Positions 1-6,479 are shown, numbered from the stretch's first letter. The stretch is 14,364 nt of DNA from Armatimonadota bacterium (GCA_016210785.1 JACQTN010000009.1:1-14364), one strand, 5' to 3'. Translations and numbers: made by a program. Notes: generated by a model from the letters alone, not told the origin.

Positions 1-2
1 AC

Positions 3-185
3 GCGCTGATCCTCAAGGACGTGGGCGTGCTGTACCAGACGATGTACCTGGTGGCGGCGGCGATGGGGCTGTCGCCGTGTGCGCTGGGCGGAGGCGACGC
101 GGACCTGCTGACGCGAGCCATCGGCATCCCGTACCACGTGGAGTCGGCAGTCGGTGAGTTCCTCCTGGGCAGCCGCCGTCTGTGA
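3..185 (+). CDS. SagB/ThcOx-type peptide dehydrogenase, C-terminal end (partial)
   Basis: The gene is open at the left edge, so only the last 60 codons are visible. They read as the FMN-dependent nitroreductase-like fold of SagB-type dehydrogenases: a helix rich in hydrophobic residues, then CALGGGDADLL, then IPYHVESAVGEFLLG just before the stop. Members of this family oxidise azolines to azoles in TOMM peptides; related enzymes occur in other RiPP clusters. The frame is set by the motif and by the stop at 183-185. The catalytic core lies outside the window, so activity cannot be judged. Its tail is duplicated at 1252-1359. It lies about 1.8 kb upstream of an NHLP-leader precursor, a leader class shared by TOMM and lanthipeptide systems, so it may belong to the same cluster (inference). 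I am confident of the family and unsure of the substrate. Confidence 0.72.
   Translation, partial: ALILKDVGVLYQTMYLVAAAMGLSPCALGGGDADLLTRAIGIPYHVESAVGEFLLGSRRL
121..167 (+). repeat. Direct repeat, copy 1 (SagB tail)
   Basis: These 47 bases recur at 1298-1344 with a single mismatch (G158 versus A1335); the first 37 bases are identical. Weaker similarity extends upstream to about position 80 through the CALGGG stretch. This copy lies inside the apparently intact end of the dehydrogenase gene. Confidence 0.9.
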
Positions 186-368
186 TGATGCCATCGTGCT
201 CCAGGAGGTGACCCACGACGGAGGTGCTGGCTCGAAACTGGTGGGTGCTGGCGCTCTTGCCCTGTGCCTCATGGTGGTGCCCGCTTACGACCTCGCCCTG
301 GCGGCTCCCAAGCGGCACATTGGTCTTCCCGGCGCCGGAGAGCTGACCGGCAAGGGTGCGGCCAGGCC

Positions 369-782
369 TCATGGGCGTACATCCACCCTCAGCATTTCGG
401 CCGGGCCGTCCAGAAGGAGCCTCCACCGGTTGACGAGATCGCGCCCGATCAGCACGTAGTCACCCGGCCAGATGGTGGCATGGACAACGATAGAAGGGGC
501 CTGCGGCAGTCGAATCCTCGCCGCGTACAGCGGGGATTCCAGCGGCCGGTCCAGGACCCCCGCAACCCTCACTATCCCCACCCTGGGAAGACCGAGGACA
601 CGCGGAAGCTCATGGGGAAGGGCCGTGACATCTGCGCCCGTATCCACCATCCCGCGGACCTGCGCGGCGCCGGCAGCGCCTGGACGTCCGGCGCGCCGGG
701 CAGGGAGTGCGGGTGGCAGGACCTGGCAGGGGACCAGGGGGGCCGGGGGGTCGAAGCTACGGTCGTAGGCATAACGGCTCAC
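369..782 (-). CDS. Retropepsin-like (clan AA) aspartyl protease
   Basis: A 137-residue protein with the single-domain retropepsin layout. The catalytic DTGA motif (D47-T48-G49-A50) sits after hydrophobic residues in VRGMVDTGADVTALP. A C-terminal VLIGRDLVNRWRLLLDGP-like segment matches the usual 'GRD.LN...L.LDGP' end of bacterial clan AA proteases. Such enzymes act as dimers, each chain giving one Asp. The GTG start is chosen because it overlaps the stop of the upstream RHH gene (GTGA, four bases), which implies translational coupling; the same frame stays open further upstream, but that part is shadowed by the RHH gene. There is no signal peptide, so it should be cytoplasmic. The substrate is unknown. 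Pairing with an RHH-DUF5678 protein suggests a stand-alone regulatory or defence-like module rather than part of the lanthipeptide pathway (inference). Confidence 0.75.
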   Translation of the reverse strand: MSRYAYDRSFDPPAPLVPCQVLPPALPARRAGRPGAAGAAQVRGMVDTGADVTALPHELPRVLGLPRVGIVRVAGVLDRPLESPLYAARIRLPQAPSIVVHATIWPGDYVLIGRDLVNRWRLLLDGPAEMLRVDVRP

Positions 783-1183
783 CGTCTGATGACCCGGGGC
801 GAGCGCATCCAGACCGTACGGGGTTCCTCGCCCACCTTCGGCATGTAGACGTCGCGGTTGCCGAGAGTGCGGAACACGCGCACGGACAGGGCCTCGAGGC
901 TCGGATCGGCGTCCACCACCCGGTTGCCGACGATGGCGACATACTGTCCACCATACTTTCTGGCAAGGGTGGCCCGGTGCCGGCGGTAGTAACGGACGGC
1001 CTGGTGAAACTCGCCGGCGGGCGAACCGCCCTCGGCATCCCCGCCCGCAACCCCCCGCTCCAGCAGGTGCATGGCGTAGTCTGTGAGCGTGAGACCCTGG
1101 GCGGCAGCGCTGGCCTTCAGGCGTCGCACCAGATCGGCCGGCAATCCCCGGAGGTGCAGTGCTGAGTATTCTTGTGATCTCAT
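779..1183 (-). CDS. Ribbon-helix-helix protein with DUF5678-like domain
   Basis: A protein of 134 residues. Residues 7-45 look like a FitA/Arc-type ribbon-helix-helix DNA-binding domain: a short strand (ALHLRGLP) followed by two helices, the second ending in YAMHLLERGV. After a glycine-rich linker, residues about 74-115 (YGGQYVAIVGNRVVDAD) fit the small DUF5678 fold often found fused to, or beside, such domains. The ATG at 1181-1183 has no Shine-Dalgarno site in front, but a good -10 element lies nine bases upstream, so the mRNA is probably leaderless. The gene overlaps the downstream protease gene by four bases. Tandem 9-bp repeats in its promoter suggest autoregulation, as is usual for RHH proteins. 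The arrangement resembles a toxin-antitoxin operon, but the partner is a protease and not a recognised toxin. Confidence 0.72.
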   Translation of the reverse strand: MRSQEYSALHLRGLPADLVRRLKASAAAQGLTLTDYAMHLLERGVAGGDAEGGSPAGEFHQAVRYYRRHRATLARKYGGQYVAIVGNRVVDADPSLEALSVRVFRTLGNRDVYMPKVGEEPRTVWMRSPRVIRR

Positions 1184-1192
1184 GACACATCA

Positions 1193-1221
1193 ATTGTAAC
1201 AAATGTAACAAACCTGTGCAA
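1193..1221 (-). promoter_or_regulatory. Leaderless promoter of the RHH/protease cassette
   Basis: Read on the minus strand, TTGCAC (1216-1221) and TACAAT (1193-1198) are separated by exactly 17 bases. The -10 box is five-sixths consensus. Its distance to the ATG at 1183 puts the expected start of transcription within about three bases of the start codon, which agrees with the missing ribosome-binding site. Confidence 0.6.
1195..1212. repeat. Perfect 9-bp tandem repeat, probable RHH operator
   Basis: TGTAACAAA occurs twice back to back (1195-1203 and 1204-1212) and lies across the spacer and -10 box of the RHH promoter. RHH repressors commonly bind short half-sites repeated about one DNA turn apart. 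Placement over the gene's own promoter supports autoregulation; binding itself is inferred. Confidence 0.6.
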
Positions 1222-1251
1222 TCGGGCATCTTGGAAGAACGGTGGAAGCTG

Positions 1252-1359
1252 ATGTGCGCGCTGGGTGGGGGGAGTGCGGACCTGCTGGCGTGGGCGCTCG
1301 GCATCCCGTACCACGTGGAGTCGGCAGTCGGTGAATTCCTCCTGAGCGGTCGGGAGCAG
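1252..1359 (+). pseudogene. SagB-type dehydrogenase tail, decayed second copy
   Basis: This stretch encodes CALGGGSADLL followed by IPYHVESAVGEFLL, nearly the same as the C-terminus at 78-185. The rest of the enzyme is missing: upstream are only about twelve codons in frame after the RHH promoter, and no nitroreductase sequence. The reading frame also runs past the normal end to 1425 because the stop is lost. It is best read as a 3' gene fragment left by duplication or recombination, not a functional gene. Confidence 0.75.
1298..1344 (+). repeat. Direct repeat, copy 2 (SagB tail)
   Basis: Partner of 121-167, with one mismatch in 47 bases, 1177 bp apart. The two copies bracket the RHH/protease cassette. 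The near identity at third codon positions indicates a recent duplication or ongoing gene conversion. Confidence 0.9.
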
Positions 1360-1440
1360 ACAGGAAGGTGCGGCCGCTTTCCGCGGCGTAATGTGGGTAT
1401 CGGAGATATCACGTGTCGGCGATGATCTGGGGTTACCTCC

Positions 1441-1935
1441 ATGACCGGCCCCTCACCGTGGAGCTACCTCGGCGCGTGCCAGACGGAGATCCTGTGGCGG
1501 CTTGCCCGCGAGTACACGAATTCTGCCATCGGTCGTACGTCACGCCTGGCGCTCAAATCCGTCGAAAACTACATCACCGTACTCTACGAGGAACGGGGCA
1601 TCGAGCTACACGACCCCGCGGTGAATCCTCGCGTGACCGCCACGCTGATCTACCTCCGTGAGACCGGAGCCACGGCCCAGCAGCCCTGGCACCGGCGGTA
1701 TCGAGGGGAAGGCGCCCCATTCCCGTGTCCCTTTTTGCTTGACGAGGTTGCGTTTCGTGGCGCCCTGGACAGCCATGTCTATCCGGTCGGCAGCGGGCGT
1801 CCTCGGGCTTCGGCCTGGTTCCGTCCCGGCCACATCGATGGGGTTTTCCCCATTGTCCGGCCAGTCTTCCGGACGTATGCTGGCGGCTGGAACGGGGCGA
1901 ACGGTGCCAGGGGTAGCCCGGAGATGATCACCTGA
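1441..1935 (+). CDS. LuxR-type HTH fragment, probably decayed
   Basis: The first 80 or so residues resemble a LuxR/GerE C-terminal DNA-binding domain: QTEILWRLAREYTNSAI, then LALKSVENYITVLYEERGI, then NPRVTATLIYLRETG, the usual end of NarL-type response regulators. A receiver domain is absent; an in-frame stop lies at 1423-1425, just upstream of the ATG. From about 1690 on, the reading frame has no recognisable features and contains the palindrome-promoter of the precursor gene at 1838-1881, so this part is unlikely to be genuine protein. I read it as the 3' remnant of a response-regulator gene whose stop has been lost. It could also be a stand-alone HTH protein regulating the cluster. No convincing ribosome-binding site is visible. 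Confidence 0.4.
   Translation: MTGPSPWSYLGACQTEILWRLAREYTNSAIGRTSRLALKSVENYITVLYEERGIELHDPAVNPRVTATLIYLRETGATAQQPWHRRYRGEGAPFPCPFLLDEVAFRGALDSHVYPVGSGRPRASAWFRPGHIDGVFPIVRPVFRTYAGGWNGANGARGSPEMIT
1838..1881 (+). promoter_or_regulatory. Palindrome-linked promoter of the precursor gene (copy 1)
   Basis: The 16-bp inverted repeat ATGGGGTTTTCCCCAT (1838-1853) runs directly into a -35-like TTGTCC (1853-1858), followed by a 17-base spacer and a -10-like TATGCT (1876-1881). The identical 16-mer with the same promoter layout occurs at 6355-6397. The predicted transcript starts near 1888, giving a leader of about 140 bases before the precursor ATG at 2032. The palindrome is well placed for an activator or repressor touching the -35 box. 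Which protein binds is unknown. Confidence 0.65.
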
Positions 1936-1948
1936 CCGGTCCTCAGGT
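1930..1948 (+). other. Small hairpin in the precursor mRNA leader
   Basis: ACCTGA (1930-1935) and TCAGGT (1943-1948) form a perfect six-pair stem around a seven-base loop. It lies between the predicted transcription start and the precursor gene. There is no run of T typical of a terminator. It could stabilise the message or be chance. Confidence 0.25.
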
Positions 1949-2031
1949 TTCTAGAGGACATCGGGGCGATCCGGAGTGGTACACGCAGGCGGACGTGCTG
2001 TCAACACATCCAAGGGCGAGGGGTGAAGACC

Positions 2032-2373
2032 ATGGAAGAGAGGAAGAAAGTGGAAGAACTGGGCATCGATGAGTACGCCCGGGAGCGGGCCATGAAGGAC
2101 CCGGCGTTTCGCAAGGAACTGCTGGCCGATCCCAAAGCGGCGCTGCAGCGGCTGCTGGGCGAAGAGCTGCCGGCGGAACTGAACGTGCGGGTGGTCGAGG
2201 AGGATGCCAACACGGTGTACCTGGTGCTGCCACCTGCCAGCGAGGGGCCGGGCGAACTGTCAGAAGCGGAGTTGGCCGGAGTCGCTGGAGGCGGGCCAGT
2301 GATGACCAGGAGCTATGGCCCCCGCCCAACTTGCTGGCTAGCCACGAGGTGCCACTGCCACGTCGCCGGTTGA
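2032..2373 (+). CDS. NHLP-leader lanthipeptide precursor peptide
   Basis: A peptide of 113 residues. Residues 16-85 form a nitrile-hydratase-like leader (NHLP): ARERAMKDPAFRKELLADP, then LPAELNVRVVEEDANTVYLV, then the acidic LSEAELAGVAGGG. The double-glycine site at 86-88 is where a C39 peptidase would cut. The remaining 25-26 residues are the core, with Cys101, Cys107 and Cys109 and dehydratable Thr92, Ser94, Thr100 and Thr105; it ends CHCHVAG. Three lanthionine or methyllanthionine rings are therefore possible. The ATG at 2032 is preferred over the in-frame GTG at 2023 because GAGGGG lies eight bases before it. It follows the palindrome-promoter and precedes lanM. Because NHLP leaders also serve azole-forming systems, the class is assigned from the adjacent LanM and the Ser/Thr/Cys content of the core. 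Confidence 0.9.
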   Translation: MEERKKVEELGIDEYARERAMKDPAFRKELLADPKAALQRLLGEELPAELNVRVVEEDANTVYLVLPPASEGPGELSEAELAGVAGGGPVMTRSYGPRPTCWLATRCHCHVAG

Positions 2374-2655
2374 ACTGCGGTGAGGCCGTCCACGGGAGGG
2401 CAGCAGATTCAGAACGCCGCCGGCGCGGGCTGGCTGGGCTGGCGGATCAGCCCGCGTCTGCCAGGATACCCTCTCAGCCCTTCCCCGCCTGGAGCGTCGT
2501 GCGTGGGCGAGCGCAGTACACCGGTGCCCCATATTACCCACGCGAAAGGAGCCGCGCCGCGAGTTCGGTGAGCGAGGTAGAGCGAAGCGCGTCGCGTAAA
2601 CGTCGCAAGCGCTGCCGCGGAGGCGGTGCGTCGTGCGATGCGTCGTGTGTGGGCC

Positions 2656-2698
2656 AACGCGGTAGAGTGGTGTAACTTGCACAGGCGTTGAACGTGCC
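2656..2698 (+). repeat. About 42-bp repeat unit upstream of lanM, unit 1
   Basis: The core pattern is CGCGGTAG, then about 22 variable bases, then AGGCGTTGAACGTG. It is followed immediately by unit 2 in the same orientation, and is related to the minus-strand copy at 13257-13296, with which it shares the AGGCGTnGAACGTG end. A weaker relative, GAGCGAGGTAGA, lies at 2570-2581. Confidence 0.55.
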
Positions 2699-2739
2699 GC
2701 GCGGTAGGCCGCGGCACTCTGCGGGAGATGTGGAATGTG
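2699..2739 (+). repeat. About 42-bp repeat unit upstream of lanM, unit 2
   Basis: It carries GCGCGGTAG, then CGCGGCACTCTGCG, then GTGGAATGTG, and aligns almost base for base with 13257-13296 on the opposite strand, with a one-base gap. The shared CGCGGCACTCTGCG is far longer than chance would give. It ends about 90 bp before the lanM start. Confidence 0.65.
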
Positions 2740-2835
2740 CCCCGCAGGTTAAGGGGGAGCACGGGCACGGGGGCGTTTTCCGGGACGGGCTTCTGGCAGC
2801 CAGGGAACTGGGAACGAAAGGACGGTCGCTTGGAG

Positions 2836-5800
2836 ATGGGGCAACCGCTCAGCCGTGCCGCTCTGGTTGACCTGGTCGAGCGCGCCGCGTCGCTGGAGGA
2901 CTGCCTGGACGGGGCGTTTGAGCCCGCGCAGGCGGGCGACGGCGCGCGCGCGGAAGAACGGCTGACGCGCTGGCGCCGTCTGGCCGCACGCGGTGACGTG
3001 GCGCTCTTCGCCCGTCGCGTGGCGTGGGATGGTCTGGAACTGGAGCAGGTCCGTGGCGTGCTCTCCGGGGTGCGGCTGAAGCCGGGCGCACCCCTTCCGC
3101 GCTGGACGGACACGCTGCAGGCTGTGCTGGAGGTTGCCTCACCCGACCTGCTGGCCGGCGAGCACGGTTGCCTGCTGGCGGACGATCCCATCCCCTTCCA
3201 GGAGATCTTCCTGCCCTTCGTGCGGGTGGCGCAGACACGGCTGGCGGAACGCCACGGCCAGCGGCTCAGCCTGCTGAGCCCCCGGGCGCACGACGCGCTG
3301 GCTCGCCGCCTCGTCGTCCGCCTGGCGACGATCGCCATGCCGGCGCTCTACCTGGCGTTTGACATCCGGCGCCGCCGCCAGTCCTCCTCTCTCGACATGT
3401 GGCTCCTGCGCCTCCGGCCCGAGCCGCCCACGAAGATATACGGGGACTTTGTGGTGGAGATGCTGACTGGTCGCCTCGCACCCCTCTTCTTGGAATACCC
3501 GGTGCTGGCCCGGCTCGCCGCCACCGTGACCGACCAGTGGGTCGAGGCAACGGGCGAGTTCCTGGAGCGCCTGGAGGGAGACCGCGAGGCGATCCGCGGC
3601 GCCTTCGGGCTGCCGGGCGATCCCGGCCAGGTGGACCACATCGGTGGAGAGTTTTCCGATGCCCACCAGGGAGGCCGGTCTGTCATCGCCGTCACCTTCA
3701 CCTCCGGGCTGAGGCTGGTGTACAAGCCGAAGGACCTGGGGCTGGAAGAGGCCTTCTTCCGGGTGGTGGACTGGGTGAACTGCCGCGGCCTCTCGCTGCC
3801 GCTCCGGGTGGTGCGCGTGCTACCCCGCGGCCCCTACGGCTGGGTGGAGTTCGTCGAGCACCTCCCGTGCGAAGACGCGGCGGCCGTCACGCGCTACTAC
3901 CGGCGCGCCGGCATCCTGCTCGGCCTGCTCTACGTGCTGGGCGAGAACGACTGCCACGAAGAGAACCTCATCGCGTGCGGGGACCAGCCGGTCCTGATTG
4001 ATGGGGAGACGCTGCTGCGCCCGGAGGCGGTGCCGCTCGAGCCGCGCGGGGAGGGGTTCGGGGCAGCCACGCTCGCAGAGGCTCTCATGCTGCGGTCGGT
4101 GCTCGCCGTCGGCCTCCTGCCGGCGTGGATGACCAGAGACGAGCGCAGCATAGATATCAGCGCCCTGGGGGCCATCGAGCCGCAGTGGAGCCTCGATCCC
4201 GTGCCGCAGTGCGATCACGTGAACACGGACCTCATGGCCGTCGTCCACGAGCGCGTTTTGCTGGAACTCAACAAGAACGTCGTGCGGATCGGTGGCGTGG
4301 TGCAGTCGCCCTGGGATCACGTCGAGGACCTGGTCGCGGGGCTGGAGGAGATGCATGCCCTTTTGCTGCGCGAGCGCGAAGCCCTGCTCGCACCGGGCGG
4401 TCCGCTGGAGGCACTCCGCGACCGGCCAGTGCGGTTTATCGTCCGCTCCACGAGCATCTACGCCCGCTGCATGGCCCGTGCCCGGGAGCCGGAGTCCCTG
4501 CGCCACGGAGTGGACCACAGCATCGAGCTGGATGTGCTGGCGCGGCCCCTGCTCGACCAGCCCACACCCCACCATCTGTGGCCGGTGTTCCGGTGGGAGC
4601 GCCGGGCCATGGCGCAGGAGGATGTGCCCTTCTTCACCGTGCGGAGTGATCGGGACGACCTCGTACTGCCCGACGGGACGGCGGTCGCGGGCTGCCTGGC
4701 CGGGGCGCCTTGGGACACATTGAGGGCGCGCCTGGCCGCACTGGGCGAGGCCGACGAGCACCGCCAGATCGCGTTTACGCGGGCGGCCATGACTGCGAGG
4801 TTCGGCCGGCCCGCCGGGGAGGCGTGGGACGCCGCGCCCGCGGCGGCGTCGTCTGTCAGCGTGCTCTCGCCGCAGGAACTGGTGGCCACCGCGCAGCGGA
4901 TCGCCGTTGATCTGGCGCACCAGGCCATCCGCGGCCGCGACGGCAGCGTCGCCTGGATCGGGATGGGCTATCTGCCGGAGAGCGGGCGGCTGTCGCTGGA
5001 GCCGATCGGGTTTGGTTTGTACAACGGGGTTGCAGGGGTGGCGATCTTCTTCGCCGCCCTCCACGCCATCACGGGGGAACACCGCTACGGGGATCTGGCG
5101 GTGGATGCGCTGCGGCCGGTTCGTCACGCGCTGCTGGAGTGGCCGCAGCGTCTGGCCGCCGGCCTGGGGCTGGGCGGGGCCGACGGCATCGACTCCGTAG
5201 CGTACGGCCTGCTCATCACGGGCCAACTGCTGCAGGACGAGGCGCTGATTGCCCTGGCCAGGACCGCGGCCAGGCAGATCACGCCCGAACTGGTCGCCGC
5301 GGACCGCCATCTCGACGTCGTGCTGGGGTGCGCCGGGACCCTCCTGACTTTGCTCGCACTGATCGAAGAAGTCGGCGACGATGACCTCCTGGATCGCGCC
5401 GTGGCATGCGGCCACCATCTCGTGGAGCACCGGTCGCCCACGTCCCAGGGGCCGCGTGCCTGGCACGACGTCCAGGGGGTCGCCCTGGCCGGATTCTCCC
5501 ACGGAGCCTCTGGGATCGCCTACGCCTTGCTCAGGCTCTACCACCGGACCGGCGAGGCGCGCTTTCGGGAGGCGGCCCTGGAGGGGCTGGCCTATGAGGC
5601 GGCCATCTTCTCCCCCGAGGCGAGCAACTGGCCCGATCTGGACGCCCGCGACGAGACGGCTTCGCGATGGAGGACGGCGTGGTGTCATGGCGCGACCGGC
5701 GTGGGGTTCGCCCGGCTGGGGGTGTTCGCCGTGGTGGATGCTCCGGATCTGCGCCGCGACCTGGACGTGGCCATCCGCACGACCCTGGCGGCCGAGCACA

Positions 5801-6090
5801 CCGTCGACCAGTTGTGCTGCGGGCTCGCGGGTCGGGCGGAGTTCCTGCTTACCGCCGGACAGCGGCTGGGCAGACCGGACCTGGTGGACGCTGCCCGGCG
5901 GCTCATCTCGGAGGTAGCCGCCCGCGTGGACCGCGGTGACGTTCGGCTGATGGCGCACCTCCCGCCCGGCATCCATATCCCGGGGTTGTTCCAGGGGACC
6001 GCGGGGATCGGTTACACGATGCTGCGTCAGGCCTTTCCGGAGCGACTGCCGGCCGTCCTGTTGTGGGAGGGCTCCCCGACGGCGCAGTGA
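2836..6090 (+). CDS. lanM: Class II lanthipeptide synthetase LanM, CCG (ProcM-like) type
   Basis: A bifunctional enzyme of 1084 residues, full length for LanM. The N-terminal two thirds are the DUF4135 dehydratase, which phosphorylates and eliminates Ser/Thr. It shows VYKPKD (Lys297), NDCHEEN (Asp372, His374, Asn377) and LIDGET (Asp389, Glu391), matching the kinase-like active site. The C-terminal third is the LanC-like cyclase: FSHGASG (His889), WCHG (Cys950) and LCCGLAG (Cys994-Cys995). The CCG motif gives three Cys zinc ligands, as in ProcM, a class known for tolerant ring formation on NHLP/Nif11-leader substrates. The protein should be cytoplasmic. The ATG at 2836 sits 13 bases after AAAGGA; the in-frame TTG at 2830 has better spacing (seven bases) and would add only two residues. 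An upstream in-frame ATG at 2728 lies in the repeat region and is rejected. Confidence 0.95.
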   Translation: MGQPLSRAALVDLVERAASLEDCLDGAFEPAQAGDGARAEERLTRWRRLAARGDVALFARRVAWDGLELEQVRGVLSGVRLKPGAPLPRWTDTLQAVLEVASPDLLAGEHGCLLADDPIPFQEIFLPFVRVAQTRLAERHGQRLSLLSPRAHDALARRLVVRLATIAMPALYLAFDIRRRRQSSSLDMWLLRLRPEPPTKIYGDFVVEMLTGRLAPLFLEYPVLARLAATVTDQWVEATGEFLERLEGDREAIRGAFGLPGDPGQVDHIGGEFSDAHQGGRSVIAVTFTSGLRLVYKPKDLGLEEAFFRVVDWVNCRGLSLPLRVVRVLPRGPYGWVEFVEHLPCEDAAAVTRYYRRAGILLGLLYVLGENDCHEENLIACGDQPVLIDGETLLRPEAVPLEPRGEGFGAATLAEALMLRSVLAVGLLPAWMTRDERSIDISALGAIEPQWSLDPVPQCDHVNTDLMAVVHERVLLELNKNVVRIGGVVQSPWDHVEDLVAGLEEMHALLLREREALLAPGGPLEALRDRPVRFIVRSTSIYARCMARAREPESLRHGVDHSIELDVLARPLLDQPTPHHLWPVFRWERRAMAQEDVPFFTVRSDRDDLVLPDGTAVAGCLAGAPWDTLRARLAALGEADEHRQIAFTRAAMTARFGRPAGEAWDAAPAAASSVSVLSPQELVATAQRIAVDLAHQAIRGRDGSVAWIGMGYLPESGRLSLEPIGFGLYNGVAGVAIFFAALHAITGEHRYGDLAVDALRPVRHALLEWPQRLAAGLGLGGADGIDSVAYGLLITGQLLQDEALIALARTAARQITPELVAADRHLDVVLGCAGTLLTLLALIEEVGDDDLLDRAVACGHHLVEHRSPTSQGPRAWHDVQGVALAGFSHGASGIAYALLRLYHRTGEARFREAALEGLAYEAAIFSPEASNWPDLDARDETASRWRTAWCHGATGVGFARLGVFAVVDAPDLRRDLDVAIRTTLAAEHTVDQLCCGLAGRAEFLLTAGQRLGRPDLVDAARRLISEVAARVDRGDVRLMAHLPPGIHIPGLFQGTAGIGYTMLRQAFPERLPAVLLWEGSPTAQ

Positions 6091-6142
6091 GCCAGGCATG
6101 AACCTGCAGGGTCCCCCCGCGAGGGGCACCGCCGGGCCGGTT

Positions 6143-6166
6143 GCCCGCCTGTTTGTGAAGGCGGGC
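6143..6166 (+). terminator. Hairpin after lanM, possible terminator
   Basis: GCCCGCCT (6143-6150) and AGGCGGGC (6159-6166) form a perfect eight-pair GC stem with an eight-base loop, 53 bp past the lanM stop. No T-run follows, so it may be a processing or Rho-assisted site rather than a full intrinsic terminator. Confidence 0.45.
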
Positions 6167-6354
6167 GGGTGGTTGGAGGAATCACACCACCCGCGTTCGA
6201 AAAAACTTCTAATTACCACATCGAGTTTTTCGGACCTCGCGACATTCTTTTGGATTTCTTGCCCCGTCCTTAGAACGCCGTTCCACGTACTGGTCCTGGA
6301 GGACGATGAGTGCCGTGATGCAGCGGTGCTTTTATTCGCTTTCCAGTGCCATTC
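6167..6354. other. AT-richer intergenic stretch with A/T-tract inverted repeat
   Basis: This part of the 389-bp lanM-to-6480 gap is clearly less GC-rich than its surroundings. CGAAAAAACT (6198-6207) pairs, with one bulge, to AGTTTTTCG (6224-6232), resembling the GAAAAA/TTTTTC hairpin at 13204-13232. It may complete transcription stop after lanM. I see no credible gene here. Confidence 0.4.
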
Positions 6355-6397
6355 ATGGGGTTTTCCCCATTGTCTCGCCGCGCCACAGCCGTATACT
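6355..6397 (+). promoter_or_regulatory. Palindrome-linked promoter of the secreted-protein genes (copy 2)
   Basis: ATGGGGTTTTCCCCAT (6355-6370) is identical to 1838-1853. It again leads into TTGTCT (-35, 6370-6375), a 16-base spacer and TATACT (-10, 6392-6397). The predicted start is near 6404, about 75 bases before the ATG at 6480. Sequence outside the 16-mer and the promoter boxes is not alike, so the match reflects selection or transfer of the control element, not a large duplication. Confidence 0.68.
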
Positions 6398-6479
6398 GAT
6401 GCGCAGAACGATGCAAAGTCTCAGTCCAAACGCTACAGGCGTTTTCGCAACATACGAAAGCAAGAGGAGGTAGATTGTC

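Larger units (their letters stand above)
2374..2829. other. Long precursor-lanM gap with repeats, no gene seen
   Basis: I see no second precursor: no reading frame here has an NHLP leader or a Gly-Gly site. A short stem (GGGCTG at 2436-2441 with CAGCCC at 2448-2453) follows the precursor but has no T-run. From about 2570 the sequence turns repetitive, with GGTAG-centred units detailed separately. Reading frames through 2688-2870 have a basic, low-complexity look like the trailing end of a decayed transposon gene, for example an IS605-type TnpB tail; this is a guess. The lanM ribosome-binding site (AAAGGA, 2817-2822) is at the right end. Confidence 0.5.

Noticed and set aside
154..459. Small frame with a hydrophobic, signal-peptide-like stretch after the dehydrogenase tail
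   Set aside because: The apolar stretch ending ALA-AP and a nearby AGGAGG (203-208) are suggestive, but no start codon is well spaced in this frame and its end runs antisense over the protease gene. At most a remnant.
783..1442. N-terminal extension of the aspartyl-protease frame on the minus strand
   Set aside because: The frame is open to 1442 but this part is Arg/Pro-rich, antisense to the dehydrogenase fragment and over the RHH gene. The GTG at 782 with four-base overlap explains the gene better.
2570..2740. CRISPR-like array suggested by the roughly 42-bp spacing
   Set aside because: The units are degenerate, there are no unique spacers between them, no cas genes are present, and one unit lies 10 kb away in reverse orientation.
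2409..3338. 309-codon Ser/Arg-rich minus-strand frame
   Set aside because: Composition is typical of an antisense shadow and it crosses the lanM start and the repeat region without any motif.
3820..6219. 799-codon minus-strand frame opposite lanM
   Set aside because: It lacks recognisable motifs, and the plus-strand LanM has all active-site residues over the same DNA.
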